Below, piece after piece: positions 11,162 through 22,700 of a DNA stretch of 47,998 nucleotides. Each line of letters begins with the position of its first letter. The stretch's first letter is position 1. The stretch is from Fragilaria crotonensis (Eukaryota; Bacillariophyta; Fragilariophyceae; Fragilariales; Fragilariaceae). Made by a program: the position numbers and the translations under genes. The notes beneath the pieces were generated by a model. That model was not told the DNA's origin. It ran no database searches and worked only from the letters and a program-made list of their open reading frames with translations. Where the stretch lies: NCBI GenBank assembly GCA_022925895.1, contig JAKSYS010000495.1:1-47998 (forward strand), in the 5' to 3' direction.

Positions 11162-12058
11162 ATGGTTTCACTAATCGGCACCAACCACGTTGATGGCAGA
11201 TTTGCCGCGTTTGATCAAATGAACCATTGCATTCCAACCAATAGTAACGTTTCAGTTTCGTCGGGAGATGAGGTGTCTGGCGTCAGGAGGATCATACAAC
11301 GAAATGGAAAGGACTTTGTTCGTCAGCCATGCAAGGCACGAGGTGTCAGTGTTAAGGACGGTCAAGATCCACACGTTGCCAAGTTCGCCTACATCGACAT
11401 ACCCGTTGGAGCGGTGCATGGGACCGTTCTTTCCTGTTGCCACCCGCTCTGCAAATCCTCCGGTCGCCTTTTCCGCTACTGTATCCAATGTCAAACGGCA
11501 GTTGCCAAGCGTAACTTCAATGTACGTCATGCCCATGGAAAAACCCATTTGCAGCCTTTGCTCATGAAGAACATGGAAGATGTGAAGCCGGAGTCACGTA
11601 GTACTTGTAGTAGTTTGAGGAACACGAGAGCCATCAACCCGATTAGCGCTGACGATGCGGAAGCCAACATCCCGTCCTTCATTTCTATTGACGACAAGGT
11701 TAAGCCAAATACTCCCGTTCATGAGCCAGACGGAGCGATGTTCCCAGTGTATGTTACCTCGGGCGAACTTGAAGTTATTGCCTTGCTCCGCTCTCGCCCA
11801 GGACACGATTTTGCTGGAACAAAAGAGCAGTGGAGGCACGAAATTCTCAGTTATGCCGAGAAGGTCTGTCAAAGCGTGCATTCTCCAACTATCCCACTTT
11901 CTGGCAAAGCCCGCGTTTATGGCGGTGAAGTGTATGACTACGCGCCGCAAGAATTCAACGTCTGCACCTCCGCTGATGACCTGGATATGAACAACGACGA
12001 AAGCGCCTCAGCGAGCGATTTCGATGGCGTTGACATTGCATCCTTTTTTGAGGCTTGA
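11162..12058 (+). CDS. Putative zinc-binding protein with HPLC/FRYC-type motif
   Basis: Intact single-exon frame of 298 codons; the ATG lies in a GCCATGG context. Near the middle (residues about 94-128) is a compact Cys/His/aromatic motif: CCHPLCKSSGRLFRYCIQC followed by AVAKRNFNVRHAHGK, with two Cys pairs and two downstream His that could hold zinc. I recall similar cores (HPxC, RFRYC, VAKRNF, RHxHG) in many otherwise unlike diatom hypothetical proteins, but this is memory and not a search. The rest is low complexity or disordered, with an acidic C-terminus (NNDESASASDFDGVD). A segment around REILSYAEK-type helices (WRHEILSYAEKVC) may be structured. A nuclear, DNA- or RNA-binding role is a guess. 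No signal peptide. Confidence 0.7.
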   Translation: MVSLIGTNHVDGRFAAFDQMNHCIPTNSNVSVSSGDEVSGVRRIIQRNGKDFVRQPCKARGVSVKDGQDPHVAKFAYIDIPVGAVHGTVLSCCHPLCKSSGRLFRYCIQCQTAVAKRNFNVRHAHGKTHLQPLLMKNMEDVKPESRSTCSSLRNTRAINPISADDAEANIPSFISIDDKVKPNTPVHEPDGAMFPVYVTSGELEVIALLRSRPGHDFAGTKEQWRHEILSYAEKVCQSVHSPTIPLSGKARVYGGEVYDYAPQEFNVCTSADDLDMNNDESASASDFDGVDIASFFEA

Positions 12059-12679
12059 TATCGTCGTTCGATTTCGATCGCTTGAACCGCATGGCATTCC
12101 AACAATGGAAACCATGCATCCGACTACGTCGAACTCATGTCATGCTCCCACCTGCAGCTCTGGTTCAATCAGAAGGAGGGAGCGTACGGTTAGGACTTGA
12201 AGGGATGTTCACCTTTTTACCTCCAATCGAATCCAACAGGTCCAAATCATTGCGTAGAAAGTGCCGTCACTTTTTGTCGTTCTGGTTCACCAACCAAGTT
12301 TTCATCACTGCGTGCGCACATCCATCCCTCTCGCTATCGCACTCATCAATCGATGTACTGGTACCTGGTAGTTTCCTTCTTGAGTTGAGCGCCTCCACTC
12401 CATGAAAATCGTGAGTCTACTGAGGTCTACATGGGTTGAAAATCTTGTTGTCCGTCACACCGAACTACGAAACGATGTACGGACTTCGGTGCCTTATTTC
12501 TGTACAGCACATACATATATAAATATATATAGTAGGATATTCTTCCGTACAGTAAAGGACACACCAAACGAATTGTCAATTACTCCGAGTATTGCGGAGA
12601 TCGGAGATATCTACTGTTGTGGCAGTATGTACTACAGTCTCTCCAGTTGTAACAGACTCCTGTAAAGTTCAGATCCACC
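12059..12679. other. Intergenic, promoter region of the GH18 gene
   Basis: No supported gene. Contains an AT-rich stretch (CATACATATATAAATATATATAG, about 12,507-12,530) that could supply a TATA-like element, though it lies about 150 bp before the start codon. Plus-strand open frames at 12055-12405 and 12402-12665 have no recognisable motif. Confidence 0.4.
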
Positions 12680-13633
12680 ATGAGGGAGCAGTTCTACATT
12701 TTGTTAACAGTATTGTTGACGGCATACACCCGTGCCGAGTTCATCGTAGCGGGATATCTTCCTGATTATCGCAGCTACGTGAATGTCAACAATACAGCCA
12801 CTCTGTTGACTGACCTCATCCTCTTTTCCATCGAACCGAACGGTGTCTCAGATGAGAACCCCCTAGAAGGACAATGTTGTTTGGGGGAGTCTCATTACAA
12901 GCTCGCTCGAGAAGCGCGCAAGCATCGATCCCACTTTATTCGAACTCCGCTCAAGCTGTGGGTCTCAATTGGAGGAGCTGGTCGATCCTCAGGATTTAAG
13001 AATCTAGTTTCATCGGAGTCGAAACAAGTTTCATTTGTTCGCAACTTGGTGGGCTTGTGCAAGAGAGAGCATCTTGATGGGATTGATCTTGATTGGGAAG
13101 GCATCGATAGCCAGAATGACTTCAATCTGTACATGGATTTTATTGTGCTAGCCGCCAAAGCTTTACACGACGAAAACCTCATGCTGTCTATCACAACCCG
13201 ACACCGACACCCGCCTGCCGTATTGCACCACGTCGATCGCATCAATTTCATGGCATATGACTTATTGCTACCGAATGGCCCTAAACATCACGCCAGCTAC
13301 AGTGTTGTCACGAAAATGATCGACGAGTGGTTGGCAGCGGGGTACCCACCTCGTAAAATCGTCCTAGGCATTCCGGGATATGGTCGACACAAAGGCAGCC
13401 CTTCACAAGTCATGACGTACGCGGAACTCGTCGATGATGGACTAGAGGATGTCTCCATCAGTGAGTGGAAGGGCATTTTGTTTGACTCTACGAAACTGAT
13501 ACGCAAAAAAGTGGATTATGTCAAGAAGAAAGGGCTTGGTGGAGTGTTTCTCTGGGAACTTGGTCACGACAAACAGCTACAGTCAACCCACGGTGGTGTG
13601 CTTCTGAAGCCGTTTCAGAAATTCAGCAAGTGA
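12680..13633 (+). CDS. Secreted glycoside hydrolase family 18 (chitinase-like) protein
   Basis: 317 residues, intact, single exon. Residues 1-19 form a hydrophobic signal peptide (FYILLTVLLTAYTRA), so the protein enters the secretory route. The GH18 barrel begins with FIVAGYLPDY (strand 1), has the SIGG substrate motif at 96-99, and carries the full catalytic signature DGIDLDWE at 133-140 with Glu140 as proton donor and Asp136/Asp138 as assisting residues. MAYD (191-194) and the final VFLWELGHD strand are also present, so hydrolysis of beta-1,4-GlcNAc chains is expected. There is no chitin-binding module or GPI signal. In a diatom it could remodel chitin fibrils or act on external chitin. It converges on the nucleoporin gene, with about 80 bp between stops. 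Confidence 0.9.
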   Translation: MREQFYILLTVLLTAYTRAEFIVAGYLPDYRSYVNVNNTATLLTDLILFSIEPNGVSDENPLEGQCCLGESHYKLAREARKHRSHFIRTPLKLWVSIGGAGRSSGFKNLVSSESKQVSFVRNLVGLCKREHLDGIDLDWEGIDSQNDFNLYMDFIVLAAKALHDENLMLSITTRHRHPPAVLHHVDRINFMAYDLLLPNGPKHHASYSVVTKMIDEWLAAGYPPRKIVLGIPGYGRHKGSPSQVMTYAELVDDGLEDVSISEWKGILFDSTKLIRKKVDYVKKKGLGGVFLWELGHDKQLQSTHGGVLLKPFQKFSK

Positions 13634-13713
13634 AGGATGAGCTCTGACCGACAGCTACTAGCGTGCATTTAATAAGATGTACTTCATACTGTAGAATTTA
13701 AGACAATGAACGG

Positions 13714-16700
13714 CTAACGTCGTGGAGCTCGAAGGCGACCCCCCGAATGGCGTGGTCCCAGCACCAAAGCCACCGCTCGTCGGTGCACCGAATGGGGAGG
13801 CCCCTCCAAATCCACCAGACGCGGGCGTTCCAAATCCACCTCCGCCTTGCTGAGCTAACGATCCGAACCCACCCACTGCTTGGGTGTTTCCAAATGATGC
13901 ATGACCACCAAAACCTCGTGCGGTTGCACTGCTGCCGAAGCCTCCGCTTGCTCCAAAACCGGTTGCTGCTGGAGCCGGGGTGCTTCCAAACCTCCACTAC
14001 CGAATGTACCACTGGTACTGAGCGCAGAAGTGCTGCCGAAACCTTGAGCAGTGGAGGTAGTGCCCCCACCAAAGGCATTTCCTCCCCCGAGCTGAGAAGC
14101 TTGGCCAAATCCACCAGCAAATCCGCTTGTCGATGCCGATGGGTTGCTAGTCTGACTGAGACCGAATACAGATGGGTCGAGCTTATACTTATGAGCAAGA
14201 TTGCGAAACAATTTTTCCTCCTGGCCTTTGTACTTCTGCAGCACCATGTCGACATCACTCAGTTTTGATGCATTGTACTGTTGATAAAATGCAACAAGTA
14301 GTTCACGATTGCTCTTGCCTCCAAAAGCCGTCGGGGCTGATGATGCAGCGGTACCAAACGGAGTGGATTGCGCGGTCGCGAAAGGAGAGGCAATCGGTGC
14401 TTGAGACTGCATACCGAATGCAGTATTGGGCGACACAGCTGATCCAAACGCCGGTGCTGGTGCTGCCTGCGACGAACTCACTGTCGAGTTGCCAAGTGTT
14501 GACGACGCACTTCCAAACGGAGTCGGGCCTGCAGGAGGAGATCCACCACCAAAGGGGGTATTGGCTTGCGCAGTCGACCCAAAGGGACTTGGGACTGCCG
14601 TCGACAGAGCCTTTGCAAACGGGGACTCCTTCGCACCAAATGGCGTGGTCGAAGTTGTCAAGCCGAAAGTGCTGCCTCCAGACACGGCACCAAACTGCTT
14701 TGTTGACCCACCTGGAGCGCCGAACGATGTGGTCGGTGCTGCAGCTAAAGTCAAGCTGACGGTGTCCAGCGGATTAGTTGTCTTGTACCTCGCCGCCAAC
14801 TTCCCGAACATTTCGTCTTCCCTGCCCTGGTACCGATCGAGGTGCTTTGACACATCTTTGACTTTTTCGGGATTGTGTGTTTCGTAGAACTTCGTCAACA
14901 AGGCCTGGTAGTCTGGCTTGTCGGTGGCTGCGGCCTTCGACAGACCTGGTTCTTTAGAAGAAGCGAACACACCTCCGCCTGAAGCGGGGGCATCGGCTGG
15001 AAAGAGAGCCGCTCCTAAACTCTGCATTCCACCAAACGGTGACGAGTCGATCTTCTCGGGTTTCCTCTGGCTCTTCGATGGGGGTTCGCTCGGTTCGTTG
15101 TCGGAACCGAAGGCTTCGGTGCTGTGCTGGGCATGAGCGTATCCAGATGATTTTGGAGGATTCAGGGATGGCGCAGGAGATTCGGATGAGGAATTCGAAG
15201 CGAAGGAACCAGGGTCCCTTGTTGGCGTTGCCGGCAGTCCCGCAAATGACGAAGGCAGCTTTTCCGTCTGCGTTGGAGGGTGCTTGGGGGTTACTTCGTC
15301 GGGCACCGTCTTGGAGGATGCGGCAGCCCTAGCTTTTGACTCCATTACCTTCGCAAGCTTTTCCGGCGTCGTTCCATACTGAGCGAGAGATTCTCGGACG
15401 GCATCGGACGACTTCACTTCATTCAAATGCCTGGGCAAGTTGAATGATAGATTCCTAACCTTCATTTGATCAGTTGTAAATCCAGCATCCCAGTCAGGTC
15501 TTGTCACCAAGGAACTGGTGGCGATAGAGAACAGATCAGCCGCAATGGATGTGCCTGATGAGCTTCCTCCCGAACTCTTCTCATATTGCGGCGGGGACAG
15601 GAGCAACGAGTTACGGTCTGTTCTTGCACAAAGTGAATTACTTGAAGTCATGCGTTCGCGTTTCAACTTCAACAGAGGTGCAGCAAGGACAATCTTAGAC
15701 TGTTTCGGTGTATCTGTCCTCGTCACTTGGAACTGCTGTTCGATTCCTTGCCATTTGTGAAAATTCGACGAGCTGCGTTCGCGAACTAATTCCGATCCCT
15801 GCGGACTTGCCTTTAAGACGTTTTCGACATTTGGGTGTCGGGTGATACCTCTTCTTCCAAATCGCACTTTTGATTCGGGAGACTGCCATGCATTCTCGTC
15901 CCATGTTCTTGGCACCTTTTTGGACATATCGACCACCTTGCTATAGCATCTGGATGAAGCACTGTTGATGACGCTCGAGAGGTCAGTGACATTCTTGACA
16001 GACTCGAGTAACGCCTCCTTTCCAGAAGGTACAGTGTGTATTGTAGCAACTCTGTCATGCTGAACGGCTTCCAGAAGTCGTATGCCCCCATCAAGAATGT
16101 CTACGAGGCGGGGAATCATGATTGCTTCGGCCGCCAGACGACGACGCATTGCTTCCGAGTCAGCGTCGAGAGTCTGGGTTGACGTCGTTCCATTCTGTCC
16201 AGGCTGAGATTTTTTATGAACCCTGATCAATCGCTGCGCTTCTCCGATCTGTCGCTCGAGATCAGGTACACGACTTAACAAGAATACGCATCGCTGCCTA
16301 TGAATCGCGGCCTCTGAGTCGAAATCGAACATATAATTCCACATTTTCTCCCTGTTCTCAATCAACACTCGCAGTTCCTTCTCAAATGTGTCAACAGCTG
16401 TCGGCGACTGCTGCCGAAGAGATTGGATCGACTCCTGGAAGGCTTGCATAGCGTCCACAAACTGCGCTTCAAACGTCGACACTGGTCTGTCGAGGAGAGC
16501 GCTTGGCCCAGGTGGAATTTGTCTCTCGGTTTGATTCCTACTCTGCGTATTAGAGTTCTCGAACGTACTTGAAAGTGGATTGGTCATCAGTGGTGACGGC
16601 ACTGAGAGAACCTGCGAGGCAGCAGCGGCACTCGCATTAGGCAGCCCGTGACCTGTGGAAGGACAGCCACTGCTGGTGTTGCTACAAGCCTTGGCGACCC

Positions 16701-19700
16701 AAAATTACCAAGTGGGGCCGGATTGGAACTCTTGCCAAATGGATTAGACGGTGCTGATAATGACAACGGTGGATAGCCTGAGGAAACGGTGGGCATTGCT
16801 GGCTTCAGAACCGACTCAGCGACGATGCTTTTGGAGAAGGGAACTGATGGCAATGATGGCCTCGGCGGCAAACCAGACAACGGAGCCGTGGTGAACTCGG
16901 GGGGCGGAAGGTCAGTGGACGCAAAGCCGGCAAATGAATTTGTTGGGACTTTCGTTACTGGCAACTCAGTGGAGGCTTCCACTGCGCTGCGCAGAGGATT
17001 CACTACACCATACTTTTTCGCAACCTTTCAAGCATTACCTCCTCTTTTCCCTTGTACTTCTTCAGCAGCGCCGGGATGTCAGGTATCTTGGACGGCTCGT
17101 GGTCCTGGTACACTTTCATCAGTAGCGCTCCGTAGTTTGGCCCGTTCGAAGAATCAGCCTTCGCAGCTTCCGGTGTGCTTGAAGCGAACGGATTCGATGG
17201 CGCTTTGGATGACATTGGAGGATAACCAGAGGCGGGAGCAGGTATTGCAGATCCCGGCACAGCGGTCGTATTGGAAGAGTCTTCCTTGGCAGTATCTGGC
17301 TTGATCGAACCAAAAGGATTCGACGGTGCCTTTGACGATATTGGAGGATAACCAGAAACCGGAACTGTGGAGCTGGCCATCACAGTGTTCTTGAAAGAAT
17401 CTGCCTTCGCAGCGTCCGGCTTGCCCGAACCAAAAGGATTCGATGGCGCCTTCGACGACATCGGAGGATAACCAGTGCCAGGAGCCGGGCCTGCGGAAAT
17501 GGGCTTTGTCATCTTCGTGTCACTCGCGGGGGCGCCGGAAGCAAACGACCCTTGGGGGGCAGCCTTGTCGCCTTTCACTACGCCGAAGCCAAACGCCGAC
17601 TGCGGTTCCACCTTGATACCCTGGGCAACGCCGAAGCTGAAGCCTGATGAGACTGGTGCTTTCAAGGACGACGTCTCCGAAACCGGTGGCGAGCCAAAGG
17701 AGAAACCACTGCTGACCTGGGGCTTAAAAGTAGAACCTCCAAAGGAAAGCGTAGACGAGGCGGGTAGCGCAGATGCAGATGGCACGCCAAACGAGAATGA
17801 CGAAGTGCCAGCGGCAGCCATCGTCGAAGTTCCCTGTTTCGCCATATCGGCCTCGAAACCTGGACGAACTGTCTCACAAGACACGCACTTCTTTTTGTCA
17901 TCTTCATTCTGGATCATACACACGTCGCATTTCCATCCCTTGGGTTTACCAAAAATGCCGCCCCATCCGTCAGCCACGGCGGATCTCCCAGAGAAGCTCT
18001 CGTCCGCTCGGTCACCCTGCGCCTCTTCGTCGCTCTCGTCGTCACCTTCGAACAGCCAAGGAATGTACCACGCCTCGAAAGCTTTCCATGCGATGCTGCC
18101 GGGTGGTCCTTCCATGCTCTTGGCTGCCCTGCCGTGCACTTCCTCAGCGTATGTAGTCCCGATCTTCTTCATAAATTTGGGGAAAAGATCCATGTTGATC
18201 GATTTCCCGTCATCGGTGCTGAACACTTTGAAAACCGCGAGCACCCTCTGTCGTTCTTCTTCTCGCTCCTCTACCTCGTCCTCGTCAAGCTCTTGGTCTG
18301 CGTAGTCCTCGTCCGCCGATATCAACCCGCAGTACCATTTTATGAACGCCTCACGCTGGATAGAGTTCGATACATCTGGATCTACCAATTTGAGTTGAGC
18401 GTCGAGCTCCTCTCCGTGAAATCCTTCACCGAGTTCTTCCAGCAAGTCTTCGAAGCGCTCTATCGGGAGCTGTCCTGCTTTGTCGTCGTCGAGAGAATCG
18501 AATGCTTCGGCGGCAGCCTCGGCTCCAGGATAATCATATGCTTCCTTTTGTATGACTCGATTTGTCGACGACTCAGGGAGGTTTTTATCTCGGACAGTCT
18601 TCAGTGGAGGAGAGCTAAACAAAGGTTTTGTCATTGAGGAAGTAACGACAGTCGGAGTCGCATTCGACAGCCCGAATGCGCTAAATGGGGATTCAGAAGC
18701 GATGGGTAACGAGCTCAAAGACGCGAGCGGCAAAGTCTTCAAAGGATGCTTTGACGGGATTTGCAGAATTGCAGCAGTGCTGTTGCTAGTAGGAGCCAAT
18801 CTTGACGGGGATTGGCGGAGGACACTGCAGCGTCCAAAGGATTCATTATACCATACTTTTTCGCAACCTTTTCAAGCATTACCTCCTCTTTTCCCTTGTA
18901 CTTCTTCAGCAGCGCCGGGATGTCAGGTATCTTGGACGGCTCGTGGTCCTGGTACACTTTCATCAGTAGCGCTCCGTAGTTTGGCCCGTTCGAAGAATCA
19001 GCCTTCGCGGCTTCCGGTGTGCGTGAAGCGAACGGATTCGATGGCGCTTTGGATGACATTGGAGGATAACCAGAGGCGGGAGCAGGTGTTGCAGATCCCG
19101 GCACAGCGGTCGTATTGGAAGAGTCTTCCTTGGCAGTATCTGGCTTGATCGAACCAAAAGGATTCGACGGTGCCTTTGACGATATTGGAGGATAACCAGA
19201 AACCGGAACTGTGGAGCTGGCCATCACAGTGTTCTTGAAAGAATCTGCCTTCGCAGCGTCCGGCTTGCCCGAACCAAAAGGATTCGATGGCGCCTTCGAC
19301 GACATCGGAGGATAACCAGTGCCAGGAGCCGGGCCTGCGGAAATGGGCTTTGTCATCTTCGTGTCACTCGCGGGGGCGCCGGAAGCAAACGACCCTTTGG
19401 GGGCAGCCTTGTCGCCTTTTACTACGCCGAAGCCAAACGCCGACTGCGGTTCCACCTTGATACCCTGGGCAACGCCGAAGCTGAAGCCTGATGAGACTGG
19501 TGCTTTAAAGGACGACGTCTCCGAAACTGGTGGCGAGCCGAAGGAGAAACCACTGCTGACCTGGGGCTTAAGATTAGAACCTCCAAAGGAAAGCGTAGAC
19601 GAGGCGGGTAACGCAGATGCAGATGGCACGCCAAACGAGAAAGACGAAGTGCCAGCGGCAGCCATCGTCGAAGTTCCCTGTTTCGCCATATCGGCCTCGA

Positions 19701-22700
19701 AACCTGGACGAACTGTCTCACAAGACACGCACTTCTTCTTGTCATCTTCATTCTGGATCATACACACGTCGCATTTCCATCCCTTGGGTTTACCAAAAAT
19801 GCCGCCCCATCCGTCAGCCACGGCGGATCTCCCAGAGAAGCTCTCGTCCGCTCGGTCACCCTGCGCCTCTTCGTCGCTCTCGTCGTCACCTTCGAACAGC
19901 CAAGGAATGTACCACGCCTCGAAAGCTTTCCATGCGATGCTGCCGGGTGGTCCTTCCATGCTCTTGGCTGCCCTGCCGTGCACTTCCTCAGCGTATGTAG
20001 TCCCGATCTTCTTCATAAATTTGGGGAAAAGATCCATGTTGATCGATTTCCCGTCATCGGTGCTGAACACTTTGAAAACCGCGAGCACCCTCTGTCGTTC
20101 TTCTTCTCGCTCCTCTACCTCGTCCTCGTCAAGCTCTTGGTCTGCGTAGTCCTCGTCCGCCGATATCAACCCGCAGTACCATTTTATGAACGCCTCACGC
20201 TGGATAGAGTTCGATACATCTGGATCTACCAATTTGAGTTGAGCGTCGAGCTCCTCTCCGTGAAATCCTTCACCGAGTTCTTCCAGCAAGTCTTCGAAGC
20301 GCTCTATCGGGAGCTGTCCTGCTTTGTCGTCGTCGAGAGAATCGAATGCTTCGGCGGCAGCCTCGGCTCCAGGATAATCATATGTTTCCTTTTGTATGAG
20401 TAGATACGTCGAGAGGTCGACTTCGGGTTCCTCGGATTTTGAAATGACCTGCTCAGACATGCCTTCTAAAGGATTTGGGACGCCGTACGTCTTGGAAATT
20501 TTTGCAAACATTTCCGATTCCTTGCCCTTGAATTTCTTCAGCAATTTAGGGATATCCTTCAACTTTTCAGGATAATCTTTCTCATAGAACTTTGTCAAGA
20601 TAGCAGCATAATCTGGGTCGACTGCCTTGGTCGGTTCCAAAAGGGATGCAGCCGAAACACCAGTGACAGGCTGAGATCCGAGTAGAAGCTTCGAAACATG
20701 GTCCGTTTCCTCTTGTGTGACTCGAGGTGTCGAGAGTTCGACTTTGACTTCCTCGGATTTTGAAACTGCCTCTTTCGAGATGGCGTCTAAAGGGTTCGGG
20801 ACGCCATACGTCTTTGCAATTTTTGCAAACATTTCCGATTCCTTGCCCTTGAATTTCTTCAGCAATTTAGGGATATCCTTCAACTTTTCAGGATAATCTT
20901 TCTCATAGAACTTTATCAAGATAGCTGCATAATCTGGGTCGACTGCCTTGGTCGGTTCCAAAGGGACTGCAGCCGAAACACCGGCGACAGGCTGAGATCC
21001 GAAGAGTTGCGTTGTTCCCTTTCCAATGGTCGACGATGACGAAGTGTTTCCGCCAAACGCCCCGGAGGTATTGTCCAAGACCAGCTTATTCGGGACTGGC
21101 GCCGACCCAAATAGTGGTCTCGCGATCATTCCTGTCCCAGAAGCGTGGCTTTTGGGTGCACCGAAAGCCCCAAAGGGATCTGAAATCGCGCCAATTGTGA
21201 TCTCTGTTCCTTTAAGAAAACCGGGGGAATCCTTCGTTTCGGAAGCTAGAGATCCGAATGTAGGTCGATTATTGAAGCTTGCCCCAAACGTAGTACCAAA
21301 AGAAGGCATGCCGGTCCCTGATCCAAACGTAGGACTTTGTCCGAAGCTGGATGTGGCCGCAAGATCTCCATTCTCTTCTCGCGAGTTGGGGCGAGCAGCG
21401 GGTGGGGCCAAGCCAAAGGTGAAGGGGTTCGAAGCAGGAGCTGCTCCGAAACCACCGAACGCTGGAGTGGTAGCAGATGCTGTTTTGACAAATGATTGAG
21501 CTGAAGCGCCAACACTACTAGTTTGACCAAAAACTGGAGTCGGTGCAACTGACGCAGTCGCCTGGCCAAATTTTGGCGGCACAGGACTCGTCATTGGCAT
21601 CTGACCGATCGTCTGAGAGCTCGACATGCTTGCTCGACCCAAGCCACTGTTTTGAAATGCGACCGTAGTCTCGCCAAATGTCGGAGTCTTTGAAGAGCTA
21701 CCAATTGATGGTAAAAATGGAGCTGTCGCCTGTGCGACCATGCTTGGTTGGATTGGCACTGGCTGGAGCGGAGGCAGCTCAGGTGCCTTGAAATAGTCGT
21801 GGTTCCCCGAGTGTTGTAATTGAAGGCACGTAAGAGACCCATCGGTTGCGCTGATGTATAGCAACTGCCCCAGGGTTGCCAAACCGACGCAAAACGTGTA
21901 GTCGTCTTCTTCAGTGGTAGGCGTTGTTGCACCTGCGCCTTCCGTCAGCTCCAATAAGGTTAGGTCTGGCATGTACACGAGGGCGAGATCCGACCCCACG
22001 TTGGTTCCAACCACCAAGAAGTTGTAAATGAATTGTGTATAAAAGATATGCCTTCCATTGTGGGGAACGGAAAAGAAGGGAACGACATTCCCGATGTCAG
22101 CCCATTCAGAAGTAAGAGTGTTATTCTCAAGGGAGACAAGAAACATGTTCACGATATGCTCAGCCGTATCATCTTCATCTTCTTCATCATCACCATCACC
22201 GGTCAGAATGGTGCAAAACCCGACAATGAGGGTGGAGGCATCGTGACAAGCGAGATATGTACAGCAAAAGCCGTCGTCTGCTGGTGTTGCCCAGGACTTC
22301 AACAGCTCGGAAGTCTGATTCGCAACGCTGTACACTTCTATTTCTCCCATTTTCTTCCCAACAGCCACAATATCCTTCGATATCCAAGTGGCACACGTGG
22401 CACCACCAGCAACTACAACAAGGGCTCTTGGCGCTGACTCCGCCGCATTGTAAACCATAGCATGCTGTGTTCCTGCATCTGCGAGAAGCAATTGATGCCA
22501 AGGATTAAGCTCCAAGCTAATCAACGGTCCAGACGCGCTTGCACCCCAGTCGCGACTGGATGACAAGGGCTTGTCGACTTCACTCGAGACGAACGAATGG
22601 ACTTCGCAAGTCTCCATCGCAGAGTATGCGTGTCAGGTAGAATATCGTAACATTCCATCGATCCATCATTTTGTGCCACAACCAAGAGAGACTGTTGAAA

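Noticed and set aside
16640-16760. An intron joining the 138-codon block to the 915-codon block of the nucleoporin
   Set aside because: Only 33-55 bp GT..AG pairs can be drawn there, shorter than the other introns in the window; a frameshift is at least as likely, so no intron is called.
17475-20149. Long plus-strand open frames (276 codons at 17,475-18,305 and an almost identical one at 19,319-20,149)
   Set aside because: They are antisense to the nucleoporin's FG/zinc-finger cassette, repeated only because the cassette is duplicated; the minus strand carries the recognisable domains.
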